Shown piece after piece: positions 23,810 through 33,804 of a DNA stretch of 64,000 nucleotides. Origin of the DNA: Chelonoidis abingdonii. Taxonomy: Eukaryota; Chordata; Testudines; Testudinidae. The notes beneath the pieces were generated by a model. The model ran no database searches. It saw only the letters and a list, made by a program, of their open reading frames with translations, and was not told the DNA's origin. Position 1 is the stretch's first letter. The number at the start of each line of letters is the position of its first letter. Made by a program: the position numbers and the translations under genes. The stretch is taken from assembly GCF_003597395.2 (NCBI RefSeq), contig NC_133778.1:28718322-28782321 (forward strand), written 5' to 3'.

Positions 23810-23920
23810 ATTTAAGGCCAGAAAGGATTATTACTTCATCTAGTCTGACTGAAAAAATATATCACTCAGTTACTCTTATATTGAGCCCAATAACTTGTTT
23901 GACTAAAGCACAACTTAGGG
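23810..23920 (-). mobile_element. CR1-type LINE 3' end fragment, minus strand
   Basis: TTAAGGCCAGAAAGGATTAT, CATCTAGTCTGACTG and TTGAGCCCAATAACTTGTTT match the antisense of a CR1-family 3' end. Short and coding-free. Confidence 0.5.
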
Positions 23921-23989
23921 AGTTCCTTGGTGCTGTGTACAATGGGACAGCATACTGTGACTGATTGTTAACTATTTCTTGTCCATTGT

Positions 23990-24230
23990 TGAGAATAGCC
24001 CACTTCCACCTTAATTGAATTGGCTCGTTAGCACTGACCCCCCACTTGGTAAGGCAACTCCCATCTTTTCATGTGCTGTGTATTTATACCTCCCTACTGT
24101 ATTTTCCACTCCATGCATCCGATGAAGTGGGTTTTAGCCCACGAAAGCTCATGCCCAAATAAATAAGATGCCACAAGGACTCCTCATTGTTTTTGCTGGT
24201 TCAGACTAACACAGCTGCCACTCTGAAACC
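23990..24230 (+). mobile_element. PLE 3' region including ribozyme-like motif and tail
   Basis: The segment ends ACTAACACAGCTGCCACTCT GAAACC, the same tail as in the PLE copies at 7655-8501 and 37044-37395. Its upstream part (CCACTTGGTAAGGCAACTCC, GTGCTGTGTATTTATACCTC) is PLE 3' UTR by memory. No coding sequence is left. The left boundary is approximate and abuts the CR1 scrap. Confidence 0.65.
24115..24154 (+). ncRNA. hammerhead-ribozyme-like core in PLE 3' region
   Basis: Order of parts: GCAT (24115-24118); box I CCGATGA (24119-24125), which differs from CUGANGA by one base; stem II GTGGG/CCCAC (24127-24131, 24138-24142) closing a TTTTAG loop; box II GAAA (24143-24146); GC; TC as the UH site (24149-24150); ATGC (24151-24154). 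GCAT and ATGC pair as helix I. The GC between GAAA and UC is self-complementary, so helix III could form only between two molecules, in line with the dimeric hammerheads described for PLEs. The C in place of U in box I should weaken or abolish cleavage in this copy. Confidence 0.55.
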
Positions 24231-24234
24231 TGAC

Positions 24235-26465
24235 TAGCCACTGTTCATCTGCCTTGCAACAATACTTCTAAAAATCTGAAGCAATAACATAACGCTTATA
24301 GTCAAACAGAATTGCTGAGTCATGACCTAGCCCCTCTTGCAGCAGCCATAGACTCTCCCTGCTTCTTGGCTCTGTGCTCCTTAGTGGCTCTGCAAACTCT
24401 GGAAATCAAGGTGCCTACAGTGGAAAATTGGAAAGCCAGAGATTCTCCTCTTGGGTCATCACCCCTCCATTCCCACCCTGATATCTGTCATTTATAAATC
24501 CTAAAGTTTCAATTATTTTATATTAAAAATCAGGAAAATACTAGATCTTCCTTTTAAGTCCTGGGGCCCGAAATGATAATAATTATTTTAAAGTTAGGCT
24601 AATTTTTAGTCCATAATCTCACTTTTCCTTATTCACATGAGGAATCCTTACGTGAATAGTCACGGGCACTGCTCATGTGACAACAGTTAATAGGACTGGG
24701 CTCTCAGTGATGCACAAAAGAAGGTCTCAAGCCTTCATCATTTTGAAGTCTTAACCTATTACAGAACAAATTCTTAGAGGAAAGCAAAAAACATAATTCA
24801 TCTGCTGAACAGCAACAATTTACATAGTCTAGTTGCATAGTGGATAAAGCATTCCGTCATGGTGGTGACCGGTTGGGTAAATCTGCAACACACTGTTAAT
24901 CAAAATGATATACCTATTTAAAAGAGAAAAGTGGATAGTAAGAGCTACGTTCCCTATTGAGGTGTCCAGTTTACTGACCCACAAAATAGCTGTTTGTATT
25001 ATTATGGGTAGCAGAAGGGAAAAATAATACGTCATAGAGGAATATCTTTTTCTGAAGTTTTATTTGAAAATGTGTTTAGAAAGCAAAGATTTCTATTGAT
25101 TTTTACACCATCTAAAAATATGTACTGCACCTTTGAGACCAGAACACAATATAAGAGCAGCCACAACTCTTGTTGACTTCAGTGAGAGTTGCAAGTGATT
25201 CAGCACTTCTGATAATGAAAACTTTGATTTAGGAACCTAAATATGGATTTAGGCATCCAGCTTTAGGTATCCAAGTTTGAAAACTTTGGCATAGGACCCT
25301 GCTACTAAAGGCTTATAGTCTTAGACCACTGTTCTGCATTGTGATCCTGACAAGTGGACTACTGCGCCCCACTGACTTCAGTGGAGCTCTTTCTCGTTGC
25401 AACAGTCCGCCAATGCAAGGCACAAGGCAGAATTGAGGCCTAATTTCTGACATGGTGCAGCAAAGGGGGTAGCTAAAGCAGTAGGGATGTGATATCCAGG
25501 GAAGGAGAGGCTTTACGCCAGTAAGATAACACAGGCAATTAAGGTATTAATGCATTGTGGTAGAACAAATGAAAATATGTCACATGAATTTGCAATTTGT
25601 GGTGGTCATGCATGTGTGTCTGCTTAAGCAGCTCGAGTGGATATGTTTGTAAACAGAAACAAGAACTGTGCCTAGAAAATGCACTGAGATGCAGTGCATT
25701 GTGCTACACAGCCATCTTCCTAGCCCTGTTCCTTTTCATCTTGCTAAAACCCTTAGACAAATGTTTATATTCATATACTTCATATTCATGCTAAGCAAAC
25801 ATGGAGAACACTCCCACAGTTTGTAAATTGCTTTGAGATCTTCTGATGAAAGGCATGCTAATAAAATGTTTTGCACTTAAGCTTCCATGTGAGCTTGGTT
25901 GTTAGGTGCTGGGTGTGATTCATAGATGTCGTTAGTAATGGGATTGGTTTCTATAGTTCTCTAATTCCCACTATGAAAATGTAGCATTATGTAATAAAAT
26001 CATGGTAGATTCCTAAATAAAACTGCTGTTCAGTATACTCTGAGGCACATCTTTGGAGAAACTGAATGGAAACCTGTTCATTCGTCATCTAACTAAGAAT
26101 GGTCAGCCCCATTCTCTGCCTCCAATAATTGTGCTAATAAATAGACCCATCAATTATTCCTGATTTAAATAATGCAGTGACAGCATAAATATAACAAGAA
26201 ATAACTGGCCTTCTTTCACGGTCCTTCTCAACAGCACTACCCAATACCCATCTCTTCATGAACCATAGGAAAAACGTTCAGGATGCCCCCAAACCTAACA
26301 AGCCGTAGGTTTTAACAGATCTGGAGAGAAAGCAAGAGCTAAAGGTCTAGATGGCTGACATAGAATGCATAAAACCCCAAACACTGAATGGAAAATTCAC
26401 TCGTAAGTAACTTCAAGGACCAATTCTCCATTCTTCTCTCCTGCTGGTGCTAGTGTTCAGTGCCA
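24235..26465. other. unique DNA with scattered SINE and palindrome scraps
   Basis: At 25812-25880, TAAATTGCTTTGAGATCTTC is a MIR-like tail remnant. At 25215-25290 the phrase TTAGGAACCTAAATATGG recalls the foldback MITE at 33601. No exon is supported. Confidence 0.35.
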
Positions 26466-26467
26466 CT

Positions 26468-26640
26468 AAGGGCATATCTACACTGCAATTAAAAACCTGT
26501 GGCTGGCTCATGCGAGCTGACTCAGGTTCATGGGGTGTGGCCTAAGGGACTGTTTACCTGTGCTGTAGATGTTTGGGTTTAAGCTGGAGCCAGGACTTTA
26601 GGACCCTGGGAGATGGGAAGATCCCAGACATACTCTAAGA
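26468..26640 (+). mobile_element. partial Harbinger-like MITE
   Basis: TAAGGGCATATCTACACTGC followed by AATTAAAAACCTGTGGCTGG is the left half of the MITE family seen complete at 4730-4970. The right end with a matching inverted repeat is missing or decayed, so the copy is truncated. Confidence 0.5.
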
Positions 26641-27062
26641 TGGTTTGAAGGCTAAGTGGTAGGGCCTACCAATTTCATGGCCATGAAAAACATGTCATGG
26701 CTCCCCCAGTGAAATCTGGTCTTTTGTGTGCTTTTACCCTGTACTGTATAGATTTTTATGGGGGAGACCAGCATTTCTCAAATTGGGGGTCCTATCCCCA
26801 AAGGGAGTTGTGGGGGGGTGGGGGGGATCACAAGGTTATTTTAGGGGGGTTGCGGTATTGCTATCCTTACTTCTATGCTGCCTTCTGAGCTGGGCAGCTG
26901 GAGAGTGGCGGCTGTTGGCCTGGCACACAACTCTGAAGACAGCGCCCTGCCAGCTGCAGCACAGAAATAAGAGTGGCAATACCATACCATGCCACCCTTA
27001 CTTCTGCGCTGCTGCCTTCGGAGCTGGGCGGCCAAAGAGTGGCGGCTGCTGATCGAGGGCCC

Positions 27063-28053
27063 TATCATAAGCATCTTTCCCAATTCTGAACCTTAGCGTC
27101 CAGAAATCTGGGTGCCTAGCATGAACCTCCAAGCTTAATTACCAGCTTGGATCTTATCTTGCTGCCACCAGACAGGAATTACAACGCCTGCCTCGCTCTG
27201 GTCCCCCAAANNNNNNNNNNNNNNNNNNNNNNNNNNNNNNNNNNNNNNNNNNNNNNNNNNNNNNNNNNNNNNNNNNNNNNNNNNNNNNNNNNNNNNNNNN
27301 NNNNNNNNNNNNNNNNNNNNNNNNNNNNNNNNNNNNNNNNNNNNNNNNNNNNNNNNNNNNNNNNNNNNNNNNNNNNNNNNNNNNNNNNNNNNNNNNNNNN
27401 NNNNNNNNNNNNNNNNNNNNNNNNNNNNNNNNNNNNNNNNNNNNNNNNNNNNNNNNNNNNNNNNNNNNNNNNNNNNNNNNNNNNNNNNNNNNNNNNNNNN
27501 NNNNNNNNNNNNNNNNNNNNNNNNNNNNNNNNNNNNNNNNNNNNNNNNNNNNNNNNNNNNNNNNNNNNNNNNNNNNNNNNNNNNNNNNNNNNNNNNNNNN
27601 NNNNNNNNNNNNNNNNNNNNNNNNNNNNNNNNNNNNNNNNNNNNNNNNNNNNNNNNNNNNNNNNNNNNNNNNNNNNNNNNNNNNNNNNNNNNNNNNNNNN
27701 NNNNNNNNNNNNNNNNNNNNNNNNNNNNNNNNNNNNNNNNNNNNNNNNNNNNNNNNNNNNNNNNNNNNNNNNNNNNNNNNNNNNNNNNNNNNNNNNNNNN
27801 NNNNNNNNNNNNNNNNNNNNNNNNNNNNNNNNNNNNNNNNNNNNNNNNNNNNNNNNNNNNNNNNNNNNNNNNNNNNNNNNNNNNNNNNNNNNNNNNNNNN
27901 NNNNNNNNNNNNNNNNNNNNNNNNNNNNNNNNNNNNNNNNNNNNNNNNNNNNNNNNNNNNNNNNNNNNNNNNNNNNNNNNNNNNNNNNNNNNNNNNNNNT
28001 GTTAACCCTTTACAGGTAAAGAAACATTAACCCTTAGCTATCTATTTATGACA
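27063..28053 (-). mobile_element. solo ERV LTR, minus strand, mostly hidden by gap
   Basis: Read on the minus strand it starts TGTCATAAATAGATAGC and TAAGGGTTAATG, and its far part has GGTAATTAAGCTTGGAGG and CTAAGGTTCAGAATTGGG. These match both ends of the complete LTR at 44220-45068 (TGTCATAAAATAGCTAAG; GGTAATTAAGCTTAGAGG; CTAAGGTTCAAATC), so both belong to one family. The terminal TG at the left has become TA. GCCC flanks both sides (27059-27062, 28054-28057) as a probable short target duplication. No internal viral genes are visible. Confidence 0.7.
27211..27999. other. assembly gap, 789 N
   Basis: Lies inside the minus-strand LTR. The sister LTR at 44220-45068 is 849 bp long, while this one spans 991 bp with the gap, so the gap size may be overestimated by about 140 bp or the LTRs differ. 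Confidence 0.99.
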
Positions 28054-28434
28054 GCCCAGCTCTGCAGGCAGCAGCATAGAAGTAAGGGTAGCAATACCAC
28101 ACCATGCCATTCTTACTTCTGTGCTGCTGCTGGTAGTGGCTCCGCCTTCAGAGCTGGGATCCCGGCCAGCAGCCGCCACTCTCCAGCTGCCAGCTCTGAA
28201 GATAGCACTGCTGCTAGAAGCAGCACAGAAATAAGGGTAGTAGTACCACAACCCTCCCTGCAATAGCCTTGCAAGCTCTCCCCCCCACACTCGTTTTTGG
28301 GTCAGGACCCCTACAATTACAACACTGTGACATTTCAGAATTAAATAGCTGAAATAATGAAATTTATGATTTTTAAAGTCCCATGACTGTGAAATTGACC
28401 AAAATGGACCATGAATTTAGTAGGGCCCTAGTAA

Positions 28435-29610
28435 TTGGAAAGCAAAGTGAGAAGGAAAGGAATTATTTTAAAACTCTTAGTCTTGTTTGTTTTTGATTAA
28501 ATTAGACTCTCAAACTGTATCTTAAAGTACCTGTTTTTTTAAGATGTTCTTTTATCATGAAAATATTACTAATTGTGATGAATAGTAAGGATTTATTTTC
28601 CACCATAAACCAACTCCTTTTGTGTTCTATGAAAGTGTTGTGGCTCAAAGCAAGCTGAACGTGTTGATGGAAATTACCGTCTTGAATCAATAATGCAAAG
28701 TTCATTCCTGTCTTCTGGGTTTCCTTTCCTGGAAGCTTAACTAATCTTGCTGTAAAATATCAAACAAAATCAACACTTAACTATTTGTAATGACTTTTAT
28801 TATGGTTTTAGCTCTGAGTGATCGTGTTTGGGGTTTTTTTTGGTTTTGTTTTTTAAATCATGAACACACAGTTGTGCTGGGGATCAGAAAAGCAGGGGTG
28901 GCCAGCACTGCTGACCCAATGTACTCCCGAACCCCTTCTTCCCCGCTGCTCCCCCAAAACAGGGAGCAAAGTGTGAAATAGCAATGTTGTGTTATGACTG
29001 CCTGGCTCACAGGAGAATGGGGCATACTTACCATGCTATCATTGTAGGATTTATCATGGCAGTACTTCCAAGAGTGAGAGGTCATTTTAAAAAGAGTAAC
29101 AAAGGGGCCTCTGTGGTGTGGTGTTTTTTTGTTTTTTTTTAAGCAGGCAGGTCTGCATTTTCTCCATGCTGTTTCCATGTGACTGCACTGTGACAGTCAG
29201 TCATGAAGTCCAGAGTGACTGTGGATTTGTACCAATAGGTTGCATGTCTGTAGTCCGCCTGACCAACACTCTGCTCGTAGGCTGAGATAGCAGAGCAGCA
29301 GTCCTGATAGTGTTGCTTAATGCAGGGAACTACTGTATTCATCCCTTGTCTGATGTCAGCAGAACTGGCAAGGGTCCTTGTCGGAAAGGGAAGGGCAGGG
29401 TCAGTCTAGACTCTTCTAGCCTGGCTAAATAGGTGTGTGGTCAGTCTCTTCTTTCTTCTTATGTGCTCAGCACTGAGTTTCTGTTGTTCGGGTATCTTCA
29501 GGAACAGTGTCCCATGTGGTGTACAAATTTGCTACCCTGCACGAAAGTGGTAAGGGATGAGCACCACAAATATGCCAAGTCATGCATGTTGGAAAGAGAA
29601 GATTAAACTA
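28435..29610. other. unique DNA, nothing seen
   Basis: Contains short T-rich and A-rich tracts (28833-28855, 29125-29142) but no exon, RNA gene or delimitable repeat. Confidence 0.4.
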
Positions 29611-29618
29611 CTACTTGT

Positions 29619-30650
29619 CTGTTACAGCTATCCCCCTATTCCATTTTGTTTTCTTACAGCTGTCCCCATACTCCGTTTTGTTCTCCTCCTGTGGCCGCCC
29701 CTTCCCTGGCTGTTAAGTTGTTTACCAGGGCCACTGCCCTTCTCAAAGGGAGGGCCCCTTAAAGTTGTTTACCAAGAGCCATTGCCCTTCTCAAAGGGAT
29801 GGAGGCCACCATTGTGCCGAAGTGGGACAGCTGCCCACTGTGCACAAAGGGTCAGTCTTGTTATCACCTTGGTTAAAACCCTGGGCTTGTGTAGGGTAAG
29901 AGCAATGTCCAGGGCTGCAAGACCTATTGTGGATTTTAAAGATCATTGGGCAATGAAGCCATAGGCTCATGTGCCTTTTGAGTCACCTACTGCAAAGGAC
30001 TCTGCGCAGAACATGTCTCTGTGCTCACACTACAGCTTGTCCCTGCCCTCCTCTCCTCCCCTGTGACAAGAGGGAGCCTATCAAAAGTAACTGGCGGGAA
30101 ACTGCCTGAGTTTTGCTTAAAAACAGCACATTTTTAAAACTAAGATCAGAAAAGCGTTCCTGCATGCTCCTGGTCTAAATCAGCCAGAGTTCTGGAGGTT
30201 CCTTCTCTGCTGCTCGTTTTAATTTTAAGAGCGTAACAACACATTTATTGAACCCCCCCCACGCAAGAACGAATTGCTGGCCTGAGAGAAATCTCCAGGA
30301 TTAATTGAGACCCGTACCTAGCCATTCTGATGTTTCTTAAGCTGCTTTTAACGCTCTGCATGCTTCCATTGGGAGCTCAGATAAGAAACCCTCTTGAAAA
30401 CCTCTCTATACCTTTACTTATTATTTAGCTGCTGGCTCGTTGTCTTACCAGCACACAGACATCAAGCAAACCCTGGTCTGTTGTCTAAAACCTCTCCTAA
30501 ACTCCACACACTTTGCTCTAAAATAAAAGTTTGTGCCAGCTGCTAAGCTCTGCTCCTGGGGCTTTGCCTCGGGGCTCTCTGCTTCCACTGTAATCCACTG
30601 CTGCAGCCAACCATCCCTGGCACTACACTCTGCTCTCTAGTAACTTCCGC
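29619..30650 (+). mobile_element. candidate ERV-type LTR with duplicated U3 blocks
   Basis: It starts TGTTACAGCTATCCCC. Two tandem duplications follow: TACAGCTATCCCCCTATTCC repeats about 34 bp on as TACAGCTGTCCCCATACTCC, and GTTGTTTACCAGGGCCACTG repeats about 50 bp on as GTTGTTTACCAAGAGCCATT, each followed by GCCCTTCTCAAAGGGA. Such duplications are common in LTR enhancers. AATAAA occurs at about 30521 with GC-rich sequence after it, as in an R-U5 region. The right end lies near or inside the gap at 30667, and no target duplication could be checked. It could also be another repeat type. Confidence 0.4.
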
Positions 30651-30666
30651 ATAGCATGAGCAATCA

Positions 30667-31390
30667 NNNNNNNNNNNNNNNNNNNNNNNNNNNNNNNNNN
30701 NNNNNNNNNNNNNNNNNNNNNNNNNNNNNNNNNNNNNNNNNNNNNNNNNNNNNNNNNNNNNNNNNNNNNNNNNNNNNNNNNNNNNNNNNNNNNNNNNNNN
30801 NNNNNNNNNNNNNNNNNNNNNNNNNNNNNNNNNNNNNNNNNNNNNNNNNNNNNNNNNNNNNNNNNNNNNNNNNNNNNNNNNNNNNNNNNNNNNNNNNNNN
30901 NNNNNNNNNNNNNNNNNNNNNNNNNNNNNNNNNNNNNNNNNNNNNNNNNNNNNNNNNNNNNNNNNNNNNNNNNNNNNNNNNNNNNNNNNNNNNNNNNNNN
31001 NNNNNNNNNNNNNNNNNNNNNNNNNNNNNNNNNNNNNNNNNNNNNNNNNNNNNNNNNNNNNNNNNNNNNNNNNNNNNNNNNNNNNNNNNNNNNNNNNNNN
31101 NNNNNNNNNNNNNNNNNNNNNNNNNNNNNNNNNNNNNNNNNNNNNNNNNNNNNNNNNNNNNNNNNNNNNNNNNNNNNNNNNNNNNNNNNNNNNNNNNNNN
31201 NNNNNNNNNNNNNNNNNNNNNNNNNNNNNNNNNNNNNNNNNNNNNNNNNNNNNNNNNNNNNNNNNNNNNNNNNNNNNNNNNNNNNNNNNNNNNNNNNNNN
31301 NNNNNNNNNNNNNNNNNNNNNNNNNNNNNNNNNNNNNNNNNNNNNNNNNNNNNNNNNNNNNNNNNNNNNNNNNNNNNNNNNNNNNNNNNN
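30667..31390. other. assembly gap, 724 N
   Basis: Adjoins LTR-like sequence on both sides. After the gap, CCTTTAATAAAGAAATTAAT provides another AATAAA. Frames crossing it are artefacts. Confidence 0.99.
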
Positions 31391-32400
31391 CCCCCATCAT
31401 TGTCTATTGTAAACACCCTATACACCCCATCCCTTCGTATTTTATTGTTAAATTCCCACCACTTCCTTTTTCCTTTAATAAAGAAATTAATTGGCACCCC
31501 ACCTGTGTGGTAATTGCTCCCCAAGATCCCATATACCTGCTGGCAGGGACACTACTTATACTGAAAATTACCCAGACTTCCCACTTCAAAGGATTAGCAT
31601 CCCTTACTTCTTAAAACAAACAAATAACCCCTTTAACTCCAGAGACAACTCAGGCTATTCAGTATTGAGCATCATCACCATCACATCCCCATAATAGACA
31701 TACCATTATGTATGTATCACACACTGGCGGGAGCTTTAAGGGGAGTTTGGCTCAGCCTTGCCTGTGACATACCTGTTATTCCCCAGCTGCTTCTCATCCG
31801 GTGCCATAATTACAACTGTTTATCCCAGCTGTGAAAGGGTCAGAGGACGACATAAGAATAGAGAAGAACTGAGTGGGGAGGAGATACAGGATGGGGAAGC
31901 AAGGGGAGTTCTCTCTTTCTGGGAAGGGCCTGATGGAGGCAGGCTGGTGCTAAGTACTGGGAGCTGGTTAGGCTTCTGTGGGAGGAACTGAGATAGGGAG
32001 TCAAAGGGTATGAGAAGCAGGGATGTCCCTGGGAAAAGTTGCCTGGGTCCCAGGGGAGGGGAAGAAGCTGGGAAAACTTCTAGCAAAAATGGGATCTAGG
32101 GGTGAAAAGCTCTGGGAGGCGGTGCTCAGCTTAAGAAGCACAGAGCACTGGCAAAGAGCAGGAAATCTCAACATAGCTCAAGAGGGGCAAAAGAATGTTT
32201 GTCTGAATGTGTATTTGGAATTTCAGTGGGACTTTGGTAATCCCCGAAGAGGACTGAACTTAAAAAGTGACCTGGCTGGAGGGCTGGGCAATGGAAGATG
32301 TAGACTGAGACAGGCCATTGCAGGGCTGAAGAAGTATTCAATAGGGAGGCTAGCAGTGGAGACCCCTGCAACTCCGTGACCTGACACCATGAGGTGAAAC
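31391..32400. other. possible retroelement sequence, unclassified
   Basis: 31391-31700 looks like LTR-type sequence (AATAAA near 31476, then CACCCCACCTGTGTGGTAAT). 31840-32385 is purine-rich and ends CAACTCCGTGACCTGACA, which resembles the end of the solo LTR at 15250-15261 (AACTCCGTGACA). Ends and target duplications could not be established. Confidence 0.3.
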
Positions 32401-32404
32401 CTCT

Positions 32405-33440
32405 TACAATATTCAAAACCAAATCACATTTAGAATTTATCAGAACATAGGCTTCTAAAGATGGCAAAAGGAATTAAATATCCCAACAGGCTTCAAAGTA
32501 AAAGTCCAAAGCACATAGAGACACTAATGGTTCAAAAATACCATCTTCCTAATATGGCCTTCCTTACCTGGTGTTGCAGGTACAGGGAGGATACGTAGAA
32601 AAGTACCAAGCTTTAAGGTGTCTATGAAATTGTGTGTGTGCCCTCTCCACTTAAACAGCAAAACACTTGTATGTTTCTGACTCTCTGTTTGCACAGAAGT
32701 CCCAAATGAGCATGATATGACATTTCATAGCAGCCTAACTATGCTACTTGAAACTGCTAATTTATGTCCTTTAAGAACTACATTATCAGTGGACGTGGGC
32801 TCATTGTGAATAGTTTAGTAGTGATGAGTCAGTGGAACTTCTCTCTTTGAATCAGGCTGTCCTTCAGGAATCGAACTTTGAGGATTTAGGGTTCTTCATC
32901 GCACAAGGCTCTTGTACCACCTCCTGTAAGGATCAATAGAAATGGATAGATTTTTCCGCAAACCTGTGATCTGTGCATCTATATAATGTTCTGTGTTAAA
33001 CTACAGCTTCCAGAGAATGTTCTGTAGGTGGTGCATCTGCCATAATTAAGGTTATAGCTGGTTTGTGGACAATGTTAAACTAGTACCTTTGTTCTTCAGA
33101 TGATGTTCCTTTTATACTGGAAGGTGTTTTACACAAAGACTTTTAAGGATTCAAGGATCCTTTCAGGCTCAAATTGTTTGTTTTAAACAAAGCCTTTCAC
33201 ATTCAATGCAATATAGAGCACTTATTTATTTATTTTGAATTTGGTTACTTTGAGTATCTGCGCTTGAAACAAAATCAATTGGAGCACATCCAATAATAAA
33301 GTTGCTCTCAGACTACACCTGGAGGCATCAGACTAGGCTTTCAGATTAATTCAACACAAGACCTTTTTAACAGTTACGTATGCTTCTCCTCTATATTACA
33401 GTGTCTTCCTTCCAAAAACAGGTTTTTCCCACAGCATTTC
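32405..33440. other. unique DNA, nothing seen
   Basis: AT-rich, with no element ends and no credible exon. Confidence 0.4.
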
Positions 33441-33600
33441 TAAGACTTTGTCCACACACTGCATACATTTGTGTTCGAACTTTGTTGTGAACAATCCAGT
33501 TTGACAACATGCTGACTGTGACTTTGGGGTCAGCCTTATTTCATCTAACTGGATTGTTTAAAACGCATGCCAAATGCTTTGTAGTATAGACAAAACCTTA
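33441..33600. mobile_element. 160-bp Harbinger-like MITE
   Basis: TAAGACTTTGTCCACACACT at the left and the reverse complement of the right end, TAAGGTTTTGTCTATACTAC, form the inverted repeats, including the flanking TAA/TTA. The interior has CATACATTTG and CAAATGC continuing the fold. Confidence 0.6.
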
Positions 33601-33803
33601 GTGATAGATTTTCAAATGTATTTAGGGATGTTAAGATGCAGATGGTGCCCAGTGAGATTTTGAAAAGTGCCTAAATAGGTCAGGCACCTAACTCCCTTTG
33701 AAATAGATGGGAATTAGGCACCTAGCTTGCTGAAGAGCTTTTGAAAAGCACTCTAGGCTCCATCTGCATCTCTGAGTGCCTAAGTACCTTTGAAAATCTG
33801 GCA
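33601..33803. mobile_element. 203-bp palindromic MITE abutting the previous one
   Basis: The left end GTGATAGATTTTCAAATGTA and the reverse complement of the right end, GTGCCAGATTTTCAAAGGTA, are long inverted repeats. GCACCTAACTCCC and GGGAATTAGGCACC near the middle continue the palindrome. It starts at the base after the previous MITE ends. Confidence 0.7.
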
Positions 33804-33804
33804 C

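Larger units (their letters stand above)
26660..28430. mobile_element. hAT-like foldback transposon split by an LTR
   Basis: The left end TAGGGCCTACCAATTTCATG and the reverse complement of the right end, TAGGGCCCTACTAAATTCATG, are clear TIRs. The flanking 8-mers CTAAGTGG and GTAATTGG agree at six of eight positions, compatible with a decayed hAT-type duplication. Internally, subterminal segments built on AGCAGCACAGAAATAAG / CTTACTTCTGTGCTGCTG recur in both orientations, so the whole body folds back. It encodes no protein. The LTR at 27063-28053 interrupts it. Confidence 0.65.

Noticed and set aside
27147..28019. 290-codon ORF
   Set aside because: Almost wholly N, inside a solo LTR.
30543..31524. 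Three ORFs of about 285 codons on both strands
   Set aside because: They cross a 724-N gap; the flanking translated parts have no domain.
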